The notes below the pieces were generated by a model. The model ran no database searches. It was not told the DNA's origin and saw only the letters and a list, made by a program, of their open reading frames with translations. The position numbers and the translations under genes were made by a program. 25,737 nt of DNA from an uncultured Mogibacterium sp. GTDB lineage: Bacteria > Bacillota_A > Clostridia > Peptostreptococcales > Anaerovoracaceae. Numbering within the stretch: position 1 is the first letter of the stretch; every line of letters starts with the position of its first letter. Below are positions 15,337-24,492 of the stretch, piece after piece. Where the stretch lies: positions 1-25,737 of the forward strand of contig NZ_CALHTQ010000068.1 in assembly GCF_938039775.1 (NCBI RefSeq), given 5' to 3'.

Positions 15337-15365
15337 TTGTACTAAGCGGGCTAAAATGTTATAAT
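15337..15365 (+). promoter_or_regulatory. Promoter of rpsU-yqeY, extended -10
   Basis: TTGTAC at 15337-15342 and TATAAT at 15360-15365 with a 17-base spacer; TGT precedes the -10, giving an extended box. The predicted leader before rpsU is about 55 bases. Confidence 0.75.
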
Positions 15366-15426
15366 CAATCCGTTATGACGAAGCTTGTCCATAACACTCT
15401 GAAATGGCAGGAGGTGAATCAGTAAT

Positions 15427-15606
15427 ATGGCACAGGTTACCGTTAGAGAGAACGAGAGCTTGGAGAGCGCGCTTAAGAGATTTAAGAGATCTTGTGCACG
15501 TGATGGAGTAATGTCCGAACTCAGAAAGAGAGAGCATTACGAGAAGCCAAGCGTAAAGCGTAAGAAGAAGTCTGAAGCTGCCAGAAAGAAGGCAAGAAAG
15601 TTTTAA
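15427..15606 (+). CDS. rpsU: 30S ribosomal protein S21
   Basis: A 59-residue basic protein with the S21 pattern: [18 protein letters not shown] near the N-terminus, then a [15 protein letters not shown] core and a lysine/arginine-rich tail ending in ARKF. S21 binds the 30S subunit near the anti-Shine-Dalgarno end of 16S rRNA and helps initiation. AGGAGGTGA at 15409-15417 is a full-strength ribosome binding site. It is followed 19 bp later by yqeY, the usual rpsU-yqeY pairing in Bacillota. Confidence 0.97.
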   Translation: MAQVTVRENESLESALKRFKRSCARDGVMSELRKREHYEKPSVKRKKKSEAARKKARKF

Positions 15607-15625
15607 GTCTTAGGAGGTGAAGAGC

Positions 15626-16078
15626 GTGAGTTTGAAAGAACAGTTGATGGCTGATTATAAGACAGCTATGAAGGAACACGACGTCACCACAAAGGAGACT
15701 GTCAACCTCGTTAGAGCTGCTATTAAGCAGCACGAAGTAGATCAGAAGGTCGCTCTTGAGGATGACGCCGATATCGTTCCAATCATCAAGAAGCAGCTTA
15801 AGATGCGTAGAGATGCACTAGCTGACTTTGAGAAGGCTGGAAGGACAGACTTGTTAGATGGTTATAAGAAAGAAATCGAGGTTCTCGAGAGATATCTCCC
15901 AGAGGAGATGTCCGAGGAGGAAATTCTTGCTGCTGTCGAGAAGATTGCAGAGGAAGAGGGAATCGAGCGCAGCGTGAAGAGTATGGGCGCTATGATGAAG
16001 ACTGCCATGGCTAAGTTGCATGGTAAGGCGGATGGTTCTCTTGTATCCAAAATGGTTAAGGAATATCTTAGCAAATAA
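15626..16078 (+). CDS. yqeY: GatB/YqeY domain protein
   Basis: A 150-residue protein of normal YqeY length. It resembles the C-terminal tail domain of the GatB subunit of the tRNA-dependent amidotransferase. Recognisable parts are SLKEQLMADYKTAMK at the start, RRDALADFEKAGRTDLLDGY and LERYLPEEMSEEEI in the middle, and the C-terminal GAMMKTAMAKLHGKADGSLVSKMV. Its function is not settled; it is thought to bind tRNA. A GTG at 15617 lies inside the ribosome binding site; AGGAGG at 15612-15617 is 8 bases from the GTG at 15626, so 15626 is the start. It is co-transcribed with rpsU. Confidence 0.93.
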   Translation: MSLKEQLMADYKTAMKEHDVTTKETVNLVRAAIKQHEVDQKVALEDDADIVPIIKKQLKMRRDALADFEKAGRTDLLDGYKKEIEVLERYLPEEMSEEEILAAVEKIAEEEGIERSVKSMGAMMKTAMAKLHGKADGSLVSKMVKEYLSK

Positions 16079-16094
16079 CTGTCAATATGTAATT

Positions 16095-16117
16095 AACAGG
16101 GCATATGCCCTGTTTTT
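16095..16117 (+). terminator. Rho-independent terminator of rpsU-yqeY
   Basis: AACAGGGC and GCCCTGTT pair exactly around ATAT and run into a T-tract, 16 bp after the yqeY stop codon. Confidence 0.92.
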
Positions 16118-16164
16118 CTTTGTTATCTATTGAAAAATCCAAATTAATGACACCTATCATTTCG

Positions 16165-16193
16165 TTGTAAAAGGTGCATAAAAAAGCTATAAT
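16165..16193 (+). promoter_or_regulatory. Promoter of the phoH operon
   Basis: TTGTAA at 16165-16170 and a perfect TATAAT at 16188-16193 with a 17-base spacer, 29 bp before the phoH start. It probably drives the run up to ppdK. Confidence 0.75.
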
Positions 16194-16222
16194 AATAAGT
16201 AATATTTGCAAAGGGAAAGTGC

Positions 16223-17224
16223 ATGGATAAGAGTAAAGAAATAGTTAGATTTGAGATACCTGAGGATATAGATAGAGAGCAACTTTTTGGCACACTTGAT
16301 GCTAATATCAAGCAGGTCGAAAAGGCTACAGGCACGTCAATCGTAATGCGAGATGACGGGCTTTTTATTAAAGGAACGGAAAACCTTAAGGCTGCTAATA
16401 TAATCAACAGGATGGTTGAGAATCTCCGCGTAGAACCAGAGATTGATGCTCGTAGAGTAAACTACTTGATTGACATGGAGCATAAAGGTGAAGCCTTTGA
16501 TGCTAGAGAACAAGTTAGTGATGTGCTCTGCTATACACATAGAGGTAAACCACTTAGACCTAAGACAAAAGGACAGAAGCGATACGTCGATACTATTCGT
16601 AAAAACGATATGGTATTTGGTATAGGACCAGCAGGTACTGGTAAAACATACCTTGCGTGCGCGATTGCAGCCAATGCACTTAAGAATAAAGAGGTCGAAA
16701 GAATTATCTTGGCTAGACCTGCGGTTGAGGCTGGAGAAAGTCTTGGTTTCCTACCTGGTGACCTCCAGGATAAAGTGGATCCGTATCTAAGACCGCTATA
16801 CGATGCTATATTTGAGATTGTAGGACAGGAAACGGCAGCAAGGCTCAAAGAAACAGGAGTAATTGAAGTTGTGCCGCTTGCTTATATGAGAGGACGTACA
16901 CTCGATAATTCATTTATCATACTAGACGAAGCACAGAATACGACACGCGAGCAGATGAAGATGTTCTTAACTCGTATGGGCTTTAATTCAAAAGTTGTTG
17001 TCACTGGTGATATTACCCAGATAGACCTGCCGAAGGGGGCAGGCTCGGGGCTTGTAGAAGCCAAGAGAGTATTATCTGGTATAGAGGGTGTTGAATTCAG
17101 CTACCTGACAGAGGTGGATGTAGTTAGACACGATTTGGTTAAGAGGATTATCAAGGCTTATAGTGACTATGAGGGTTCGAATAATTCTGGTGGAAATGAC
17201 AGACGTAGTGGGAGCAAGCGATGA
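16223..17224 (+). CDS. phoH: PhoH-family ATPase
   Basis: A 333-residue cytoplasmic P-loop ATPase of the PhoH/YbeZ type. The N-terminal 75 residues look like a small RNA-binding (KH-like) region. Walker A is GPAGTGKT at residues 135-142, Walker B is FIILDEAQN at 231-239, and the VVVTGDITQIDLP segment after it is the sensor region typical of PhoH and helicases. Its work is linked to RNA metabolism with YbeY. It overlaps ybeY by 4 bases (ATGA), so the two are translationally coupled. AAGGGAAAG precedes the ATG. Confidence 0.95.
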   Translation: MDKSKEIVRFEIPEDIDREQLFGTLDANIKQVEKATGTSIVMRDDGLFIKGTENLKAANIINRMVENLRVEPEIDARRVNYLIDMEHKGEAFDAREQVSDVLCYTHRGKPLRPKTKGQKRYVDTIRKNDMVFGIGPAGTGKTYLACAIAANALKNKEVERIILARPAVEAGESLGFLPGDLQDKVDPYLRPLYDAIFEIVGQETAARLKETGVIEVVPLAYMRGRTLDNSFIILDEAQNTTREQMKMFLTRMGFNSKVVVTGDITQIDLPKGAGSGLVEAKRVLSGIEGVEFSYLTEVDVVRHDLVKRIIKAYSDYEGSNNSGGNDRRSGSKR

Positions 17225-17748
17225 TTTTAGATATCAACTATAGTGATGCTATTTACGGAGAATCTGATATAGATGAACGCATAGACGAAGATTTAATTCA
17301 GGAAGCTGCTGTACAGCTTATAGCGTTGGAGCTTCTCGGTGGAGTGGATGAAGAGGCTATTACAAAGGCCAAAGAACTTCCGCTTTACATAGGTGTATCT
17401 GTGGTGTCTGAGGATGAAATTAGAGAGATTAATAAAGATTTTCGTGGGATAGACAAAGTTACAGATGTACTATCATTTCCTCAGTTTGAGAATGCAGAAG
17501 AGATCATCGAAGAGTTAGAAGGTGATGAAGCTCTCGTAGACATTCCTGTAGGAGACGTAGTTATTTGTCTTGATCAGGCGGAGAGACAGTCTCTGGAATA
17601 CGGTACAACTATCAGACGTGAAGTTACTTACCTCTTTGTACACAGCATACTTCATCTGCTCGGTTATGATCATATGGAAGATAATGACAAGACTGAAATG
17701 AGAAAGCGTGAAGAACTAATCATGGCTGCACTTGATATCACAAGGTAG
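17221..17748 (+). CDS. ybeY: Endoribonuclease YbeY (rRNA maturation factor)
   Basis: A 175-residue zinc endoribonuclease involved in 16S rRNA 3'-end maturation and 70S quality control. The metal site HSILHLLGYDH gives His141, His145 and His151, the invariant HxxxHxxGYDH motif. The upstream FRGIDKVTDVLSFP is also typical. Residues about 90-108 are rich in glutamate (an acidic insertion, EEIIEELEGDEALVD), seen in many Clostridia. It starts within the end of phoH with GGGAG about 7 bases before the ATG. Confidence 0.96.
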   Translation: MILDINYSDAIYGESDIDERIDEDLIQEAAVQLIALELLGGVDEEAITKAKELPLYIGVSVVSEDEIREINKDFRGIDKVTDVLSFPQFENAEEIIEELEGDEALVDIPVGDVVICLDQAERQSLEYGTTIRREVTYLFVHSILHLLGYDHMEDNDKTEMRKREELIMAALDITR

Positions 17749-17843
17749 ACAGTACCGTCATTCATGGTAGTAATATTATTAAGGGCACATACATGGAAAT
17801 GCGCGATGACAAATATCGCGTCATTAATACGATTGGAGAAATA

Positions 17844-18743
17844 ATGAAATCAGGTTTTATTGGAATTATTGGTAGACCTAATGCGGGGAAATCCACCCTT
17901 CTTAACAATGTTCTCGGGGAGAAAATCGCTATCACATCGGATAAGCCCCAGACGACGAGGAATAGGATTACTGGAATTTACACGGATTTAGAATATGATG
18001 ATGGTAATGGCATGCAGATGATATTTCTAGATACACCAGGAATTCACAAGCCTAAGAACAAACTGGGAGCAGCGATCAATGAGACAGCTCTAAACACAGC
18101 AGGCGGTGTAGATGTAGTTCTCTTAATTGTCGATGGAACGAAGAAATTTGGCAAGGGAGACCAGTACATTATAGATATGCTCGCCCAGTCAGAGACTAAG
18201 AAAGTCCTAGCGATTAACAAGATGGACTTAATCGGTCCTGAGGTGTACTTGGAACTTTATAACAAGTACGATGAGAGTGGTTTGTTTGATGAAATATTTG
18301 GTATATCTGCCCTTCAGGACACGAATGTCGATAAGCTTATGGAGTGCCTTTCGAACTACATGGTAGAGGGACCGATGTATTATCCTGAAGATATGGCAAC
18401 TGACCATCCTGAACGCTTCATAGTAAGTGAAATCATAAGGGAGAAGCTCTTGCAGTATCTCGACCAAGAGGTTCCGCATGGGATTTACGTTGAGATAGAA
18501 TCATACGATGAGAAACCTAGAATAACTGAAATTGGAGCTGTTATATGCTGTGAGCGAACGTCTCACAAGAGCATCATCATCGGTAAAGGAGGCCGCAAGC
18601 TCAAAGGTGTTGGAAAGAGTGCTCGAGAAGAGATAGAGATGCTATTAGGTACTAAGGTGTTTCTATCGCTATGGGTTAAGGTTAAAGAACGCTGGCGTGA
18701 CTCAGACAGAGTTATCAAAAACCTCGGGTATAAGGATGAATAA
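17844..18743 (+). CDS. era: GTPase Era
   Basis: A 299-residue GTPase of typical Era length, required for 16S rRNA processing and 30S assembly. G1 is GRPNAGKS (residues 10-17), G3 is DTPGIH (63-68), G4 is NKMD (125-128), and a C-terminal KH domain has IIGKGGRKLKGVGKSAREEIE split over residues about 245-266. In-frame codons extend back to an ATG at 17793 that would add 17 residues, with AAGGG upstream; the ATG at 17844 gives the family-typical MKSGFIGIIGRPN start and has GGAG 6 bases upstream. A small hairpin (CGCGAT/ATCGCG) at 17802-17820 lies just before it. Confidence 0.96.
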   Translation: MKSGFIGIIGRPNAGKSTLLNNVLGEKIAITSDKPQTTRNRITGIYTDLEYDDGNGMQMIFLDTPGIHKPKNKLGAAINETALNTAGGVDVVLLIVDGTKKFGKGDQYIIDMLAQSETKKVLAINKMDLIGPEVYLELYNKYDESGLFDEIFGISALQDTNVDKLMECLSNYMVEGPMYYPEDMATDHPERFIVSEIIREKLLQYLDQEVPHGIYVEIESYDEKPRITEIGAVICCERTSHKSIIIGKGGRKLKGVGKSAREEIEMLLGTKVFLSLWVKVKERWRDSDRVIKNLGYKDE

Positions 18744-18745
18744 GA

Positions 18746-19516
18746 ATGCTTATTAATACAGAGGGTATAGTGTTGCGGCAGAATAAAATCGCCAACAACA
18801 GACGGATTATCACACTTTTTACAAGAAGTCACGGCAAGATAACTGCGGGAACGAACATAAATGAGCGAGCAAAAGGACGTGCAGCTCTTGCGATAAGGCC
18901 TTTTACGTTTGCAGAATATGATATATATAAGGGGCGAAGCTATTTCAACATAAATAATGCAGATGTCAAGAAGAGCTACTACTCTATTGGAGAAGATATT
19001 GACAGGTATATGGTCGCTTCAAAGCTTCTTGAGTATATCGACAAAACCACTGAAGAGGAACAGCATCGGCCAAGACTTTTCGATATGACTATAGAGTTCA
19101 TGGAGTCGATTACAAATGCAAAAGGCAATTATATGACTCTCTTTTATGCATTTATTGTAAAGTCTTTGGCACTTAACGGGGTTATGCCGGATATCAAGCA
19201 ATGCGTGAACTGTGGAAAATTGCTCCAAGATATGAGGACAGAGAATGGTGGTAAGGTAAAACACTTCGCCGTAAGTGGTGGTGGAATCCTATGTGAGGAT
19301 TGCTACACAAGACTTGATATGCATGATGTTGCGTTGATTTTCAAACCTGATTTTGATATAGTTGAAGTGTTAGATTACTTTGCTAAGAGACCGCTTTCGA
19401 GTTTCGAAAAAGTATCGCTTAAGCCGGCTATATCTACTGGATTACAAAGAATTTTGTCGGAGTATTTAAAATACTACTTAGATGTTGATATTTTTGACGA
19501 TGGCTTGAGTTTATAG
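18746..19516 (+). CDS. recO: DNA repair protein RecO
   Basis: A 256-residue recombination mediator of usual size that helps load RecA at gaps with RecF and RecR. It has an N-terminal OB fold (NTEGIVLRQNKI through about residue 80), a helical middle, and a zinc site made by Cys153, Cys156, Cys183 and Cys186 (CVNC and CEDC). It begins 2 bases after the era stop codon, so the two genes are translationally coupled. The era-recO order is common in Bacillota. Confidence 0.94.
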   Translation: MLINTEGIVLRQNKIANNRRIITLFTRSHGKITAGTNINERAKGRAALAIRPFTFAEYDIYKGRSYFNINNADVKKSYYSIGEDIDRYMVASKLLEYIDKTTEEEQHRPRLFDMTIEFMESITNAKGNYMTLFYAFIVKSLALNGVMPDIKQCVNCGKLLQDMRTENGGKVKHFAVSGGGILCEDCYTRLDMHDVALIFKPDFDIVEVLDYFAKRPLSSFEKVSLKPAISTGLQRILSEYLKYYLDVDIFDDGLSL

Positions 19517-19548
19517 TTGCAGTCGTCACGTTTAAAAAGGAGGATGCT

Positions 19549-20310
19549 ATGGAAATCACATTAGAAAAGATTGAATTAGTGAAGGACAGAACTGGAGTTA
19601 GCTATAGAGAGGCTAAAAGTGCACTTGAAGAGGCTAATGGAAGTGTAGTGGACGCTATTATTCTCATCGAGGAAACTATCAAGATAGATGATTCAGAGGG
19701 TGAAAATCTATATGGCAACGAGCTTTTCGCACGTCTTAAGAAGACTGCTGAAAAGGGCAATATGTCACGTATCATAATCAAGAAAGGTGAAGACGTTCTT
19801 ATTAATCTACCACTTACAGTAGGGATTCTAGGAGTTGTTATCGCACCTTGGGGTATGATTCTCGGGCTTGTTGCTGCGGCTGGGTTTAACTGTAATGTTG
19901 AGTTTGTAAATGACAAAGGCGAAGTTACAGACGTTAACGGTAAGGTGAAGGCTCAATATAGTCGTGCAAAGAGTGTGGGGAGCGAGACAGTAGATAAAAT
20001 TAAGGATAGTGAGCTTTATAATGATATTCGTGTAAAGAGTCAAGATACCTTTGAAGACCTTAAGGATAAGAGCTTCGATACAATCGATCATGTAAAGAAA
20101 AATGTTAACCTATCTGATTTAAAGCGTAAGGGAAGTGAGATTCTCAAGAAGCGTAGCAAAGGCGACGAGTTTGATTTCTCTGAAAGCGATCTAGCTGATG
20201 AAGTTGATGAGTACTACGACCTAGATATCGAGAACCTCGGACCAGACCAGCCAGGAAACGTGTTTGTGGATAATGAAGATACTAACAACGTCGAAGCTGA
20301 AGAAAAGTAA
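19549..20310 (+). CDS. DUF4342 domain protein with membrane segment
   Basis: A 253-residue protein of unknown function. The N-terminal 45 residues form a UBA-like fold (LVKDRTGVSYREAKSALEEA, then GSVVDAIILIEE), as in elongation factor Ts and the NAC alpha domain. DUF4342 proper extends to about residue 115 and holds one strongly hydrophobic stretch (residues about 84-112, LPLTVGILGVVIAPWGMILG). The rest is charged, likely a long helix with many KSxDT/D repeats, and ends in an acidic tail. GGAGG at 19541-19545 is 5 bases from the ATG. Its place between recO and glyS suggests a housekeeping role, perhaps protein or ribosome binding at the membrane; this is inference. Confidence 0.85.
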   Translation: MEITLEKIELVKDRTGVSYREAKSALEEANGSVVDAIILIEETIKIDDSEGENLYGNELFARLKKTAEKGNMSRIIIKKGEDVLINLPLTVGILGVVIAPWGMILGLVAAAGFNCNVEFVNDKGEVTDVNGKVKAQYSRAKSVGSETVDKIKDSELYNDIRVKSQDTFEDLKDKSFDTIDHVKKNVNLSDLKRKGSEILKKRSKGDEFDFSESDLADEVDEYYDLDIENLGPDQPGNVFVDNEDTNNVEAEEK

Positions 20311-20317
20311 GAGATTA

Positions 20318-20329
20318 CGCAGTACTGCG
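20318..20329. promoter_or_regulatory. 12-bp perfect palindrome ahead of glyS
   Basis: CGCAGTACTGCG is its own reverse complement and lies 43 bp before glyS in the gap after the DUF4342 gene. AATTTTT follows 17 bases later. It may be a weak terminator or a protein-binding site; it is short enough to be chance. Confidence 0.35.
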
Positions 20330-20371
20330 GAGTATGGTAGAAAATTTTTAAGATAGGACAGGTATGAATGT

Positions 20372-21802
20372 ATGGCAATTGATAAGAGTGTAGTTCAGCC
20401 AGATAGAGTTGTAACCATGGAGAAGATTACGGCTCTGGCAAAGAACAGGGGATATATTTTTCCAGGATCAGAGATTTATGGTGGCTTAGCCAATACATGG
20501 GATTATGGACCTCTTGGAGTTACATTCAAGAATAATGTAAAGAAAGCTTGGTGGAGCAAGTTCGTTCAGCAGTCCAAGTACAATGTTGGAATTGATGCTG
20601 CTATCTTGATGAATCCAGAAGCTTGGGTTGCATCAGGACACGTAGGTGGATTCTCAGATCCGCTTATCGATTGCAAGAGCTGCAAAGCTAGATTCAGAGC
20701 AGATAAGATCATCGAGGACTATATACTCGAGAAGGAAGGAAATCAGATTTCCTGTGATGGCTGGAGTAACGAGGAGATGGAGAAATACATCGCTGATAAC
20801 AAGATTCCTTGCCCTGAGTGTGGTAAGTCCGACTACACAGGAATTCGTAAATTCAATCTGATGTTCAAGACGTTTCAGGGTGTAACTGAGGATTCGAAAT
20901 CAGAAATCTTCCTTAGACCTGAAACAGCACAAGGTATCTTTGTTAACTTCAAAAATGTGCAGCGAACATCGCGTAAGAAGATTCCGTTTGGTATCGCTCA
21001 GATCGGTAAGTCGTTCCGCAATGAGATTACACCAGGAAACTTTACATTTAGAACTAGAGAGTTCGAACAGATGGAGCTTGAATTCTTCTGTAAGCCAGGA
21101 ACAGATCTCGAGTGGTTTGAGTACTGGAAGCAGTATTCCATAGATTTTCTCAAGAACCTCGGAATGAATATGGATAATATTCGTGTGAGAGATCATGAGA
21201 AGGAAGAGCTTTCGCATTACAGCAATGCTACTTCAGACCTAGAATATCTGTTCCCATTTGGTTGGGGCGAGTTATGGGGAATAGCAGATAGAACTGATTT
21301 CGATCTTACAAGACATCAGGAGCACTCTGGGCAGGATATGAGCTACCTAGATCCTGAGACTAACGAGCGATACGTTCCATACTGCATCGAGCCATCACTT
21401 GGAGCTGATAGAGTTGCTCTGGCGTTCCTCATCGATGCGTATGATGAAGAAACTGTTGTTGATGGAAAGGGAAATGAAGATACCAGAGTTGTTCTAAGAC
21501 TTCACCCTGCCCTAGCACCTTACACAGTTGCAGTTCTTCCGCTGTCCAAGAAGCTAGAAGATGTGGCTACACCGATTTACGAAGAGCTAAGTAAGCACTT
21601 CAATGTTGAGTACGATGCTTCTGGTTCAATCGGTAAACGATATAGAAGAGAAGATGAGATAGGAACACCTTTCTCAATCTGTGTTGACTTTGACACAGAA
21701 ACTGATAAATCAGTCACTATACGCGATAGAGATACGATGGAGCAGATTCGTCTACCTCTTTCCGACGTTAGGGAATATATAGAAAACAAATTGCAGTTTT
21801 AA
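20372..21802 (+). CDS. glyS: Glycyl-tRNA synthetase, alpha2 type
   Basis: A 476-residue class II synthetase of the homodimeric eukaryote-like type. It charges tRNA-Gly with glycine and ATP. Motifs include [20 protein letters not shown] near residue 27, a zinc-type cluster with Cys101, Cys104, Cys147 and Cys150, [14 protein letters not shown] near 187 (motif 2 region), and the C-terminal [14 protein letters not shown] (motif 3). The anticodon-binding domain follows from about residue 375. The start at 20372 has AGGACAGG about 9 bases upstream. It sits 61 bp after the DUF4342 gene and 15 bp before ppdK. Confidence 0.96.
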   Translation: MAIDKSVVQPDRVVTMEKITALAKNRGYIFPGSEIYGGLANTWDYGPLGVTFKNNVKKAWWSKFVQQSKYNVGIDAAILMNPEAWVASGHVGGFSDPLIDCKSCKARFRADKIIEDYILEKEGNQISCDGWSNEEMEKYIADNKIPCPECGKSDYTGIRKFNLMFKTFQGVTEDSKSEIFLRPETAQGIFVNFKNVQRTSRKKIPFGIAQIGKSFRNEITPGNFTFRTREFEQMELEFFCKPGTDLEWFEYWKQYSIDFLKNLGMNMDNIRVRDHEKEELSHYSNATSDLEYLFPFGWGELWGIADRTDFDLTRHQEHSGQDMSYLDPETNERYVPYCIEPSLGADRVALAFLIDAYDEETVVDGKGNEDTRVVLRLHPALAPYTVAVLPLSKKLEDVATPIYEELSKHFNVEYDASGSIGKRYRREDEIGTPFSICVDFDTETDKSVTIRDRDTMEQIRLPLSDVREYIENKLQF

Positions 21803-21817
21803 CTAAGGAGAAATGCC

Positions 21818-24442
21818 ATGGAAAAATTTGTTTATTCTTTCAATGAAGGCTCTAAGGACATGAAGAGCATTCTAGGTGGTAAGGGTGCAAACCTTGCTGA
21901 AATGACTAAGATTGGTCTACCAGTACCATTTGGATTCACTATTTCAACTGATGCTTGCAAAGACTATCTTGACAAGGGCGGAGTTCTATCCGAGGAGATT
22001 GTAAAGGAAGTTTATGACCATCTAGCTGAGCTTGAGCATGTAATGGGTAAATCATTCGGTGATATTGAGAATCCACTTCTCGTGTCTGTAAGATCGGGAG
22101 CACCTGTTTCGATGCCGGGCATGATGGACACTATCTTAAATCTAGGACTTAACGATGAGTCGGTAAAGGGGCTCGCTAAGAAGACTGGAAATGAGAGATT
22201 TGCATATGATAGTTACAGAAGATTCATTCAGATGTTTGGAGATGTAGTTCTCGAGATTCCGAAAGCTAAATTTGACTACATCTTTGATGGCAAGAAGGAA
22301 GCTGTAGGAGCTGAGTTTGACGTAGATTTATCTCCAGCTGACCTACAGTCGATTATCGAAGACTACAAGGTTCTAGTTAAGAAGGAGCTCGGAAGAGAGT
22401 TTCCACAGGAGCCTAAAGATCAGCTGATGGAGGCTATTCAGGCTGTATTCCGTTCATGGAATAATGACAGAGCTATTCTATATAGACAGCTAAACAACAT
22501 TTCTGCATCACTAGGTACTGCAGTTAACGTACAGTCAATGGTATTTGGTAATACTGGTGAGACTTCTGGTACAGGTGTTGCGTTCACCAGAAGTCCTGTA
22601 GATGGAGAGAACAAAATCTTCGGTGAGTTTCTAGTGAATGCTCAGGGAGAAGACGTTGTTGCTGGTATCAGAACTCCTCAGCCAATTGCAGAGATGGAGC
22701 AGGCTTTCCCTGATGTATATGCGAAGTTCGAATCAGTTGCAGAGATTCTAGAAAAGCATTATAAAGACATGCAGGATATGGAGTTCACAGTTGAGGATAA
22801 TAAGCTCTTCATGCTGCAGACTAGAAATGGTAAGAGAACAGCTACTGCTGCTGTTAAGATTGCCGTAGATATGGTTGATGAAGGTCTGATTGATAAGGAG
22901 ACTGCAATTCTTCGTATTGAGCCGGATCAGATCAATCAGCTTCTTCACCCAACATTTGATGGGGCAGAGCTTGCAAGTGCAACTGCTGTTGCAAAGGGAC
23001 TCCCAGCTTCTCCAGGAGCTGCTTGCGGTGAAATCGTATTTAGTGCTGATGCTGCTGCTGAGGCTGCGGCCGCAGGCAAGAAAGTTGTTCTTGTTAGAGA
23101 AGAGACTTCGCCTGAGGATCTTGCAGGAATGGTTGCTGCACAGGGTATCCTTACAGCTAGAGGTGGTATGACTTCACATGCTGCTGTAGTTGCTCGTGGA
23201 ATGGGTAAGTGCTGTGTTGCTGGCTGCAGTGCAGTTGCTGTATATGAGTCTGCTAAGAAAATGGTTATTGATGGTAAAGAATATCATGAAGGTGATGTAA
23301 TTTCTATTAATGGTACTGATGGAAGCGTTTATGACGTAGCTATCAAGACGGTATCCCCTGAGCTATCTGGTGACTTTGGAACTATAATGAAATGGGCTGA
23401 TGATGCTAGAAATCTAGGAGTTAGAGCTAATGCGGATAATCCAAGAGATGCTAAGCAGGCACTTGAGTTTGGTGCTGAAGGAATCGGTCTATGCAGAACA
23501 GAGCACATGTTCTTTGAAGAAGATAGAATTCCTAAGATTAGAAGAATGATTCTCGCTGGATCAGAATCCGAGAGAAGAGAAGCACTAGCTGGACTTCTTC
23601 CATACCAGAAGGGTGACTTCAAGGGTCTATATGAGGTAATGGGAGAGAGACCTGTTACAATCAGACTTCTAGATCCACCTCTACATGAGTTCCTACCTAA
23701 GACAGAGGCAGATGTAAATCAGCTTTCAGAGCAGTTTGGAATTACTAAGGAAGCTATTGAGAAGAAGACTCTTGAGCTTCATGAGTTCAACCCAATGCTC
23801 GGTCACAGAGGTTGTCGTCTAGCAATTACATATCCTGAAATCGCTGAAATGCAGACAGAAGCTATCATCACAGCTGCACTTGAAGTGGCAAAGGAAAAAG
23901 GATACAAGATCAAACCTGAAATTATGGTTCCTCTAGTTGGAAATATTAAGGAACTACGTTTCGTTAAGAATATTATCGATGAGACTGCTAAGAAGTGCTT
24001 CGAGAAGGCAGGCATGGAGCTAGAGTACATGGTTGGAACTATGATTGAGATTCCAAGAGCTGCTCTTACAGCTGATGAAATTGCTGAGGATGCTGAGTTC
24101 TTCTCATTTGGAACTAATGACCTAACTCAGATGGGCTTCGGATTCTCTCGTGATGACACAGGAAATATCATCAAAGAGTACATAAGCGATGGTATTATGG
24201 AGAGAGATCCATTCCAGTCTCTAGATCAGAGAGGTATCGGAAAGCTAGTTAAGATGGCTTGTGAGGGCGGAAAAGAAACTAGACCTAATATCAAGCTAGG
24301 TGTTTGCGGAGAGCACGGTGGAGATCCTGATACAATTGAGTTTATGTATAAGATAGGACTACACTATGTATCTTGCTCGCCATTCAGAGTTCCAATTGCT
24401 AGACTAGCTGCCGCACAGGCAACTATCAAGAATCGTAAATAG
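21818..24442 (+). CDS. ppdK: Pyruvate, phosphate dikinase
   Basis: An 874-residue enzyme of full length. It interconverts pyruvate + ATP + phosphate with phosphoenolpyruvate + AMP + pyrophosphate, and works in glycolysis or gluconeogenesis in anaerobes. The N-terminal ATP-grasp domain begins with GGKGANLAEMTKIGLPVPFGF; the swivelling phosphohistidine domain carries TSHAAVVARGMG with His454; the C-terminal PEP-utilising TIM barrel ends with GVCGEHGGDP and Cys830. These equal the His455 and Cys831 I recall for the C. symbiosum enzyme to within one residue. AAGGAGA lies 7 bases before the ATG. A perfect hairpin follows the stop codon. Confidence 0.97.
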   Translation: MEKFVYSFNEGSKDMKSILGGKGANLAEMTKIGLPVPFGFTISTDACKDYLDKGGVLSEEIVKEVYDHLAELEHVMGKSFGDIENPLLVSVRSGAPVSMPGMMDTILNLGLNDESVKGLAKKTGNERFAYDSYRRFIQMFGDVVLEIPKAKFDYIFDGKKEAVGAEFDVDLSPADLQSIIEDYKVLVKKELGREFPQEPKDQLMEAIQAVFRSWNNDRAILYRQLNNISASLGTAVNVQSMVFGNTGETSGTGVAFTRSPVDGENKIFGEFLVNAQGEDVVAGIRTPQPIAEMEQAFPDVYAKFESVAEILEKHYKDMQDMEFTVEDNKLFMLQTRNGKRTATAAVKIAVDMVDEGLIDKETAILRIEPDQINQLLHPTFDGAELASATAVAKGLPASPGAACGEIVFSADAAAEAAAAGKKVVLVREETSPEDLAGMVAAQGILTARGGMTSHAAVVARGMGKCCVAGCSAVAVYESAKKMVIDGKEYHEGDVISINGTDGSVYDVAIKTVSPELSGDFGTIMKWADDARNLGVRANADNPRDAKQALEFGAEGIGLCRTEHMFFEEDRIPKIRRMILAGSESERREALAGLLPYQKGDFKGLYEVMGERPVTIRLLDPPLHEFLPKTEADVNQLSEQFGITKEAIEKKTLELHEFNPMLGHRGCRLAITYPEIAEMQTEAIITAALEVAKEKGYKIKPEIMVPLVGNIKELRFVKNIIDETAKKCFEKAGMELEYMVGTMIEIPRAALTADEIAEDAEFFSFGTNDLTQMGFGFSRDDTGNIIKEYISDGIMERDPFQSLDQRGIGKLVKMACEGGKETRPNIKLGVCGEHGGDPDTIEFMYKIGLHYVSCSPFRVPIARLAAAQATIKNRK

Positions 24443-24450
24443 TAACTGAA

Positions 24451-24489
24451 GGTGAAGCATCCTAGCGGATGCTTCACCATAAATTTTTT
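24451..24489 (+). terminator. Terminator of the phoH-ppdK operon
   Basis: Perfect 12-bp arms (24451-24462 and 24467-24478) around TAGC, with six T at 24484-24489. The T-run is set 5 bases from the stem. The right arm holds an ATG in frame with the next gene. Confidence 0.88.
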
Positions 24490-24492
24490 GAA

